From NCBI RefSeq assembly GCF_000219215.1, contig NC_015726.1, positions 124,001-188,000 of the forward strand: a stretch of 64,000 nt of DNA, given 5' to 3'. Origin of the DNA: Cupriavidus necator N-1 (GTDB taxonomy: Bacteria > Pseudomonadota > Gammaproteobacteria > Burkholderiales > Burkholderiaceae). The position numbers and the translations under genes are program-made. Every line of letters starts with the position of its first letter. The stretch's first letter is position 1. Shown here piece by piece: positions 59,070 through 64,000 of this stretch. The notes under the pieces are model-generated. The model was given only the letters and a program-made list of their open reading frames with translations. It was not told the DNA's origin and did not search any database.

Positions 59070-59471
59070 TCAGGCGAGGGCGATGGCCGGCGCCGGCGGC
59101 GCGCGCGATTGGAAGGGGTGGGTGGCGGGCAGGTCGGGCCAGCGCCAGGCCAGGTTGGCCGGCTTGACCGGTTTGCCAAAGGCAAGCTGCGGCAGCGGCA
59201 GCTTGCCGCACAGGGTGTCGGCAACCGTGGCGCCATCGAACAGCACGCACGAGTGGCCGCTGAATTTCTGCGCCAGCGGGTGCGGCTCGGGGTCGTTGGC
59301 CGAGGCGGCGTCGGCCGTTGTCACGGTGGCCGACGGCGCGAGCAGCCCGCCGTGCACGATGCGGTGGGTCAGCCCGGCGTACTGCGCCAGCAGCAGGCAT
59401 AGCGCCAGCCACAGCGCGGACCAGAGGCCCGGGCCGTGCGTGCGCAGGCGGGCGAACCAGTCAGTGCGCAT
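59070..59471 (-). CDS. Small membrane/exported protein in the zinc cluster, unknown function
   Basis: A 133-aa protein with one hydrophobic helix near the N-terminus (GLWSALWLALCLLLAQYAGL), followed by His-containing motifs LTHRIVHGG and HPLAQKFSGHSCVLFDGATV, and a Cys pair region ADTLCGKLPLP. The start ATG 59471 overlaps the cobW stop by 11 bases, so the gene is translationally coupled to a metal chaperone gene, and the TonB receptor gene follows after 160 bases. The helix could be an uncleaved anchor. The family is not recognised; a role as periplasmic zinc-handling accessory is inferred from context. Confidence 0.7.
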   Translation of the reverse strand: MRTDWFARLRTHGPGLWSALWLALCLLLAQYAGLTHRIVHGGLLAPSATVTTADAASANDPEPHPLAQKFSGHSCVLFDGATVADTLCGKLPLPQLAFGKPVKPANLAWRWPDLPATHPFQSRAPPAPAIALA

Positions 59472-60753
59472 GCGGATGGCCGGCGTGGTTGCCGTGGTGG
59501 TGGTCGGGATCGCCGCAGCCGCAGTCGTTGCCATGGCTATCGCCATGGTCGTGGCCATGGTCATGCTCGTGGTCGTCGTCGAAGTCGTCGACCCAGCCGG
59601 GGAACGGATCCTCGTAGGCCGCCCAGGCTTGTGCGCCCGCGGACATCTCGGCATCGGTCAGCAGGCAGGCGTCGAGCCGGGCCTGCAGCGCCGCATGGTC
59701 CAGGTCCAGGCCGGTCAGCACCAGTTCCTGGCGGCGGTCGCCGAAGGCTGCAGGAGCACCGTCGACCTGCATGTCGGCTTCGACTTCTGCGCGTTCGGCG
59801 CTGTCGGCCGGCCATTCGGCCGGATCCAGCGCGGCCCACCAGGCGCCGGCGCCGCCATGGCGGCAGACGCCGCCGGACTGGTTCCAGTCGCCCGCGGTAT
59901 CCATGCGGCTGGCCAGCCAGAACAGGCCCCTGGAGCGCAGCACGCTGCCGTGCTCGCGCAGCCATTCGGTATGGATCAGGTCAGCGAAGCGTTGCGGGTG
60001 GAACGGGCGGCGGCGGCGGTAGACCAGCGTGGAGACGCCGCTGGCGTTGGCAGCCAGCGCCTCGCCGCGCAGCGCGGCAAGCCAGCCCGGGGCGTCCGCT
60101 GCGGCTTCAAAGTCGAAGCGGCCGGTGCCTTGCACGCGCTCCGGCGGCACCTTGCCGAAGCTGGCTTCGACGATGTCGGCACGCGGGTTCAGCGCCTGCA
60201 GCACGGCGTGCAGCCGCGCCAGTTCAGCCGCGCTGGCGAGGTCGGCCTTGTTCAGCACGATCACGTCGCAGCATTCGACCTGCGCCACCAGCACTTCGGC
60301 CACGGTCCGGTCATCGTCCGTGGCCTGCGCCAGCCCGCGGTCGGCCAGGAACTCGGCCTCGTTGAGGTCGCGCAGGAAGGTGGCGGCATCGATCACCGTC
60401 ACCAGCGTGTCGGGTTGCACCGTCGCGTCGGGCCCGGCGCCATGCTCGGCCTCGAACAGGAAGCCTTCGGCAATCGCGAGCGGCTCGTCCAGGCCGTCGG
60501 CTTCCATCAGCAGTGCGTCAAAGCGGCCCTCGGCGGCAAGCCGGGCGACTTCGCCGAGCAGCGCGTCGCCCGCGGGCAGCACCGCGGCCTCGCAGCCGGG
60601 CGGCAGCGGCGCCAGCGCCTGCCCGTTCTGCGGCCCGCAGACCAGCACGGCCATGCGCCTGCTCGCGCTGTGCGCGAGCAGGTGGTTCAGCAGCGTGGTC
60701 TTGCCGGCGCCGGGGAAGCCGGACAGCACGGTGACGGGCAGGCGATCAGCCAT
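59461..60753 (-). CDS. CobW/COG0523 GTPase with degenerate CxCC and His-rich tail
   Basis: A 430-aa G3E GTPase: Walker A SGFPGAGKTTLLNHLL, Walker B-like LLMEADGLDEP, NKAD specificity motif, and a CobW C-terminal domain. The metal-binding CxCC found in COG0523 proteins is replaced by PPGCEAAVLPAGDAL, keeping a single Cys. The C-terminus is instead a long acidic/His-rich tail (DDDHEHDHGHDHGDSHGNDC, then more HHH). Likely a zinc chaperone or reservoir. It is downstream of dksA with a palindrome TTGTTGCAACAA at 60806-60817. Confidence 0.9.
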   Translation of the reverse strand: MADRLPVTVLSGFPGAGKTTLLNHLLAHSASRRMAVLVCGPQNGQALAPLPPGCEAAVLPAGDALLGEVARLAAEGRFDALLMEADGLDEPLAIAEGFLFEAEHGAGPDATVQPDTLVTVIDAATFLRDLNEAEFLADRGLAQATDDDRTVAEVLVAQVECCDVIVLNKADLASAAELARLHAVLQALNPRADIVEASFGKVPPERVQGTGRFDFEAAADAPGWLAALRGEALAANASGVSTLVYRRRRPFHPQRFADLIHTEWLREHGSVLRSRGLFWLASRMDTAGDWNQSGGVCRHGGAGAWWAALDPAEWPADSAERAEVEADMQVDGAPAAFGDRRQELVLTGLDLDHAALQARLDACLLTDAEMSAGAQAWAAYEDPFPGWVDDFDDDHEHDHGHDHGDSHGNDCGCGDPDHHHGNHAGHPHAH

Positions 60754-60805
60754 GGCAGGAGTGGTGGAAGTGACGACGGGCTACGCAGCCCAGGTGCTGG
60801 CTGCG

Positions 60806-60817
60806 TTGTTGCAACAA
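60806..60817. promoter_or_regulatory. Palindrome upstream of cobW, possible Zur site
   Basis: TTGTTGCAACAA, a perfect 12-bp palindrome 53 bases before the cobW ATG, followed by GGTTGCG. It shares the TTGCAA core idea with the inverted repeat upstream of zur. Assignment to Zur is speculative. Confidence 0.4.
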
Positions 60818-60917
60818 GGTTGCGAATTTACCAGAAAGGCCGGGGCGGCAACAGCCGGACGATTCTCAATGGTAGGCCGTGGCGACGGCACGACAAGGCA
60901 GACGCGGCCCCGCCAAA

Positions 60918-60941
60918 GCAAACGGCCCGGGTAACCGGGCC
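60918..60941 (-). terminator. Hairpin after dksA
   Basis: GGCCCGG-GTAA-CCGGGCC (60924-60941), 45 bases beyond the dksA stop; on the minus strand it is followed by GTTTGCTTT, a weak T-tract. Confidence 0.6.
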
Positions 60942-60985
60942 GACACGTTACGCCTGCCGCACCGGCCGTGCCGGTGCGCGGCGCT

Positions 60986-61672
60986 TCAGTCGCCGAACAG
61001 CTTCTGGCGCAGTTCGCGGCGTTGCTGCGCTTCGAGCGACAGCGTGGCCGTGGGACGGGCCAGGAGGCGCGGCACGCCGATCGGCTCGCCGGTTTCCTCG
61101 CACCAGCCGTAGTCGCCGGACTCGATGCGCTGCAGCGACTGCTCCACCTTCTTCAGCAGCTTGCGCTCGCGGTCGCGCGTGCGCAGTTCCAGCGCATGCT
61201 CTTCCTCGATGGTGGCACGGTCGGCCGGATCCGGCACGATGACCGTCTCGCGCAGGTGTTCCGTGGTCTGGTCAGCGTTCTTCAGGATTTCGTCGCGCAG
61301 CTGCTCAAGACGGTGCTTGAAGAAGGCGAGCTGCGCTTCGTTCATGTAATCCTTGTCGCTCATCTTCAGGATTTCAGCTTCAGTCAGAAGTTTGTTGCTG
61401 CTCATGGTTGCTGCTGATTCTCTTGTTGATGCGGCCGGCGGCGTCTGGGTCCGCTCGGGTGCGCTGTCCGCGCGCTTGCGCGCCACGGCTGTTTCACTCT
61501 GGCTGGCTGCAGTCTTGCTGCTTCGCGGGCCTCCCTTCGTTGCGCCCGCTTCGGCGTTCGCCGTACTGCCGCGGGGAGCGGGCGCGGCCTTCACAGGCTG
61601 CGCCTTGAGCGTCTCTGCCGCCGCACTACCTGTCTTGCTGCGGCTTTCTTTCGTCTTCGTTGCGGCTGTCAT
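60986..61672 (-). CDS. dksA: DksA-type RNA-polymerase-binding regulator with zinc-less finger and N-terminal extension
   Basis: The last 139 residues (from MSSNKLLTEAEILKMSDKDY) are a DksA core: coiled coil with the acidic tip (VIVPDPADRATIEEEHALEL) and the finger region DYGWCEETGEPIGVPRLLAR. The four Cys of classic DksA are reduced to CxxT and SxxA (WCEET; TLSLEAQQ), so zinc should not be needed. Upstream the frame stays open for 89 more codons, Lys/Ala/Ser/Thr-rich, from ATG 61672, which has a good ribosome site (GAGAGGTG). The internal ATG 61405 has only a weak site. I prefer the long form; the short 139-aa form is the usual DksA length. Confidence 0.85.
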   Translation of the reverse strand: MTAATKTKESRSKTGSAAAETLKAQPVKAAPAPRGSTANAEAGATKGGPRSSKTAASQSETAVARKRADSAPERTQTPPAASTRESAATMSSNKLLTEAEILKMSDKDYMNEAQLAFFKHRLEQLRDEILKNADQTTEHLRETVIVPDPADRATIEEEHALELRTRDRERKLLKKVEQSLQRIESGDYGWCEETGEPIGVPRLLARPTATLSLEAQQRRELRQKLFGD

Positions 61673-62018
61673 GGGGACACCTCTCTCTCGCGTCAGTCAG
61701 TGACGGCGCGCGTCGGGGCACCCCAGGCGGAAAAAAGGCGGTCTCCGCACGAAGCACTGCGACCGCACCTGCCGGCGGCCTGCCTCATGCTGACGACAAC
61801 CGCCGCCCTGCAAGTCCACCAGATCCGATGGACCAAATGCCGGCAGCGGGAAAAAGGTGCGCCACCGGTATCAAATCCGGCCTATTGTACTTGAACAAAT
61901 TTCTCCGAGATACCGGGAAAACCGGCTGGCGCTTCGGTATTTCCCCGGTACCCCGAACGGGGGGCGGCCGCGCAGCGGTGTCCGGAGGGGGGCGTCGCCG
62001 ATGGGGCGACTGGGGCAC
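61673..62018. other. Intergenic region of 346 bp upstream of dksA
   Basis: Contains the presumed dksA promoter: on the minus strand TACAAT (61884-61889) inside a locally AT-rich patch (61865-61915). A short hairpin GTCGCC-N5-GGCGAC (61994-62010) sits just after the cobW stop. I see no further gene. Confidence 0.5.
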
Positions 62019-63104
62019 TCAGGCCAGGCAGTTCTCCAGGCCCTTGAGGATGGCGTCGCGGGGCAGGTCCACGCCGATGAACACCATGCGCGTGCCCGGG
62101 GTCTCTTCCTCCCACTTGGCGCCGATGTCGCTGCCCATCAGCTGGTGGACCCCCTGGAACACCACTTTGCGGTCCACACCGTCCATATATAGTACGCCCT
62201 TGTAGCGCAGCAGTTTTTCCCCGTACACGGCCAGGATGCCGGACAGGAATTCCTCCAGCTTGCCGTAGTGGAAGGGCTTGTCGCTGCGGAAGACGAACGA
62301 CGCAATGCGGTCGGTATGGTGGTGGTGGTGATGGTGGTCGTGCGCGTGGCCATGGCCGTGCGCATGGTCGTGCCCGTGATCATGGCCGCAGTCGTCGCCG
62401 CAATGCTCGCCGTGCTCATGGTCATGATCGTGGTCATGGTCGTCGGCGCGCAGGAATTCCGGGTCGATCTCCAGCTTGGCGTTCAGGTTGAAGCCGCGCA
62501 GGTCGAAGATGGTGTCGATCGGCGCCTCGCCGAAGTTGACCAGGCGGATCGGCGCGCGCGGGTTCATGTGCAGCAGGCGGTGGCGCAGCTCGGCCACGTC
62601 GGCTTCGGTCACCAGGTCGGACTTGGTGATGAAGATGGCGTCGGCAAAGCCAACCTGGCGCTGCGCCTCTTCCTGCTTGTCCAGCTGCAGGTGGGCGTGC
62701 TTGGCGTCGACCAGCGTGATCACCGCGTCGAGCAGGTAGCGCGAGGCAATTTCCTCGTCCATGAAGAAGGTCTGCGCCACCGGGCCCGGGTTGGCCACGC
62801 CGGTGGTCTCGATCACCACGCGGTCGAAGCCGATCTCGCCGGCGTCGCGGCGCGTCAGCAGCGTCGACAGCGCCTGCACCAGGTCGCCGCGGATGGTGCA
62901 GCAGATGCAGCCGTTGCTCATCTGCACGATCTGCTCGCGGCCGTCCTGCACCAGGATCTCGTTGTCGATGTTCTCTTCGCCGAACTCGTTCTCGATGACG
63001 GCAATCTTCATGCCGTGTTGCTCGTTCAGGATGCGCTTGAGCAGGGTGGTCTTGCCGCTGCCGAGAAAGCCGGTCAGGATCGTGACCGGGGTCAGTTTGG
63101 ACAT
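62019..63104 (-). CDS. CobW/COG0523 GTPase with CxCC and His-rich insert (zinc chaperone)
   Basis: A 361-aa G3E GTPase with Walker A LTGFLGSGKTTLLKRIL, the metal-binding motif SNGCICCTIRGDL (CxCC), ETTGVANPGP, TKSD and a CobW C-terminal domain. Between the two domains lies a His/Asp-rich metal-binding linker (about residues 221-270, HDHDHDHEHGEHCGDDCGHD and more). Resembles ZigA/YjiA-type zinc metallochaperones that feed zinc to essential enzymes in starvation. Starts 31 bases after zur with ribosome site GGAGA, so cotranscribed with it. Confidence 0.93.
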   Translation of the reverse strand: MSKLTPVTILTGFLGSGKTTLLKRILNEQHGMKIAVIENEFGEENIDNEILVQDGREQIVQMSNGCICCTIRGDLVQALSTLLTRRDAGEIGFDRVVIETTGVANPGPVAQTFFMDEEIASRYLLDAVITLVDAKHAHLQLDKQEEAQRQVGFADAIFITKSDLVTEADVAELRHRLLHMNPRAPIRLVNFGEAPIDTIFDLRGFNLNAKLEIDPEFLRADDHDHDHDHEHGEHCGDDCGHDHGHDHAHGHGHAHDHHHHHHHTDRIASFVFRSDKPFHYGKLEEFLSGILAVYGEKLLRYKGVLYMDGVDRKVVFQGVHQLMGSDIGAKWEEETPGTRMVFIGVDLPRDAILKGLENCLA

Positions 63105-63134
63105 TGTTGTTCTCCGGGTATGAGAGATTGCCGT

Positions 63135-63671
63135 TCAGTGCGAAGCGCCGCCGGGCGAGGCGGGCGCACGCTTGCCGCACTCGGCGCAGACGCCGTTCAC
63201 GGTCAGTTCGACATGTTCGATGGCAAAGCCGCTGGGCACGCGCGGCGCGGCCGGCTGCACCGGTGCGCTGGCATCGTCCAGGCAGAAGGTGCGGTCGCAG
63301 CGGGTGCAGTGGAAATGGCTGTGCTGGCGGTGCTCCTGCGCGCGCGCGGCCTCGTGCTCGACCAGGCTGAAGCGGAACACCCGGTCGTTGCCGGCACGCT
63401 TCTGCGCCACGCCCTGTTCCACCAGCCAGTCCAGCACGCGGTAGACGGTGACGCGGTCGATGGTCTCGCCCGGTTCGGGCAGGCGGTCGATCACGGCCTG
63501 GTGCGTCAGCGCCTCATCGCTGCCGATCAGGCAGGCCAGGATGCACAGCCGCGGCTGGGTCACGCGCGCGCCCAGCTGGCGCAGGCGCTCGTGGGCGGCT
63601 TCCAGGGACGCAGGGGTGGGGATCGCCGGTTCCGGCACAGCGGCCGGCCGGTCCGGACTGGGACGGGTCAT
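63135..63671 (-). CDS. zur: Fur-family zinc uptake regulator
   Basis: A 178-aa Fur-family repressor: winged helix (LGARVTQPRLCILACLIGSD, IDRVTVYRVLDWLVEQG), HxHFHCTRCDRTF metal site and C-terminal CAECGKR (second CxxC). The HSHFHCTRC and CAEC pair forms the structural zinc site. Assigned as Zur rather than Fur from the two following CobW genes and the TonB receptor. It carries a 20-residue Pro/Ala-rich N-terminal extension. A palindrome upstream (63699-63719) could be its own operator. Confidence 0.9.
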   Translation of the reverse strand: MTRPSPDRPAAVPEPAIPTPASLEAAHERLRQLGARVTQPRLCILACLIGSDEALTHQAVIDRLPEPGETIDRVTVYRVLDWLVEQGVAQKRAGNDRVFRFSLVEHEAARAQEHRQHSHFHCTRCDRTFCLDDASAPVQPAAPRVPSGFAIEHVELTVNGVCAECGKRAPASPGGASH

Positions 63672-63698
63672 GGGCAGATTTAACCATAGGCCCCCGGT

Positions 63699-63719
63699 TG
63701 ATGCAATTCAGTTGCGTCA
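63699..63719. promoter_or_regulatory. Candidate Zur box
   Basis: TGATGCAA-N5-TTGCGTCA, one mismatch between arms, 28 bases upstream of the zur ATG and in the gap to the divergent hydrolase gene. Position and symmetry suit autoregulation by Zur. Confidence 0.5.
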
Positions 63720-63818
63720 GCAGGCCGAATGGCGAAGCCGGCGCAGCCACGCCGATGGGGCGGTTTGCGCCTATGATCGGCACAGGACGACCTATAAGCC
63801 CCAGAGCGGAGACGACCC

Positions 63819-64000
63819 ATGCTGAATGACGCCAGCGCGCTGCTGTTCCCGAACTTCGAAACTTTCCGGCAGCGTGTCGGGGAGGTCGAGATCGCCGGCG
63901 TGCGCGGCGGTTCGGGGCCGCCGCTGCTGCTGTTGCACGGGCACCCGCAGAGCCACCTGATCTGGCACCGGGTGGCGCCGGCGCTGGCCGATCACTTCAC
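63819..64000 (+). CDS. Alpha/beta hydrolase, haloacetate-dehalogenase-like (cut by window edge)
   Basis: Only the first 60 codons are visible: [20 protein letters not shown], then [20 protein letters not shown] with the HGxP oxyanion region, as in fluoroacetate/haloacetate dehalogenases and epoxide-hydrolase relatives. The nucleophile lies beyond the edge, so the reaction cannot be confirmed. Ribosome site GCGGAGA lies eight bases before the ATG. Divergent from zur. Confidence 0.8.
   Translation, partial: MLNDASALLFPNFETFRQRVGEVEIAGVRGGSGPPLLLLHGHPQSHLIWHRVAPALADHF

Noticed and set aside
57306..61242. Long plus-strand frames opposite the TonB receptor and CobW genes
   Set aside because: No recognisable domains; the minus-strand products have complete motifs, signal peptide and terminal Phe.
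62290..62460. Tri- and hexanucleotide microsatellite-like repeat
   Set aside because: The repeated GTG/ATG units on the plus strand are His codons of the metal-binding linker of the CobW protein.

Overview
The window is high-GC (about 65-70 percent), gene-dense bacterial chromosome of Burkholderiales type, most likely Cupriavidus (the C. necator / C. taiwanensis group). The evidence is the polyhydroxybutyrate granule protein PhaM next to a patatin-like hydrolase, a Bug-family (tripartite tricarboxylate) solute receptor, a DUF3567 protein, a MetH split into two genes, and a LiuR-controlled leucine catabolic cluster carrying aceK. The genus is inferred from gene content; no database was searched. 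I saw no rRNA, tRNA, CRISPR array, insertion sequence or prophage.

Layout. 1-5135: an MlaE/MlaF-type lipid ABC transporter pair (the ATPase runs off the left edge), then birA-coaX-SPOR protein, then convergent rfaE2. 5136-5710: AT-rich gap with hairpins, a possible 26-codon ORF and a strong terminator. 5711-8875 (minus): ferritin-fold diiron protein, patatin-like hydrolase, phaM. 8950-11966 (minus): enoyl-CoA hydratase, fumarylacetoacetate hydrolase and Bug receptor, divergent from an IclR regulator at 12147; probably an organic or aromatic acid catabolic operon. 12943-20657: DUF3108 protein, alpha/beta hydrolase, DUF3567 protein, rhodanese, two-gene MetH, and an Ala-rich exported repeat protein. 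20963-24434: a NarL-type response regulator, a stand-alone receiver and a convergent CHASE3 histidine kinase, followed by the small stress-type membrane proteins DUF1328 and DUF883. 24609-30374: DUF1840, argS, a second SPOR protein, dsbA, an SDR and a BtuF-like protein.

The central 30-55 kb is a large leucine/isovalerate catabolic region. The MerR-family LiuR (31676) is flanked by two copies of a TTGACG-N10-CGTCAA palindrome, one facing a metallo-beta-lactamase-fold hydrolase and one facing the thioesterase-liuA series. Downstream come aceK (glyoxylate-shunt switch), carbonic anhydrase, a thiolase, an SDR, a second acyl-CoA dehydrogenase, housekeeping-like genes, then liuB and liuC. The complete biotin operon bioA-bioF-bioD-bioB lies between liuC and liuD (the biotin-carrying subunit of methylcrotonyl-CoA carboxylase), so a biotin enzyme and its cofactor synthesis are interleaved. 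A hydroxyacid reductase and liuE (HMG-CoA lyase) complete the pathway to acetyl-CoA and acetoacetate.

The right end (56.7-63.7 kb, minus strand) reads as a zinc-starvation module: Zur, a CobW GTPase with the CxCC motif and a His-rich insert, a DksA whose zinc finger is reduced to CxxT/SxxA, a second CobW with degenerate CxCC and a His-rich tail, a small unknown membrane protein and a TonB-dependent receptor. The last gene, a haloacetate-dehalogenase-like hydrolase, runs off the right edge.
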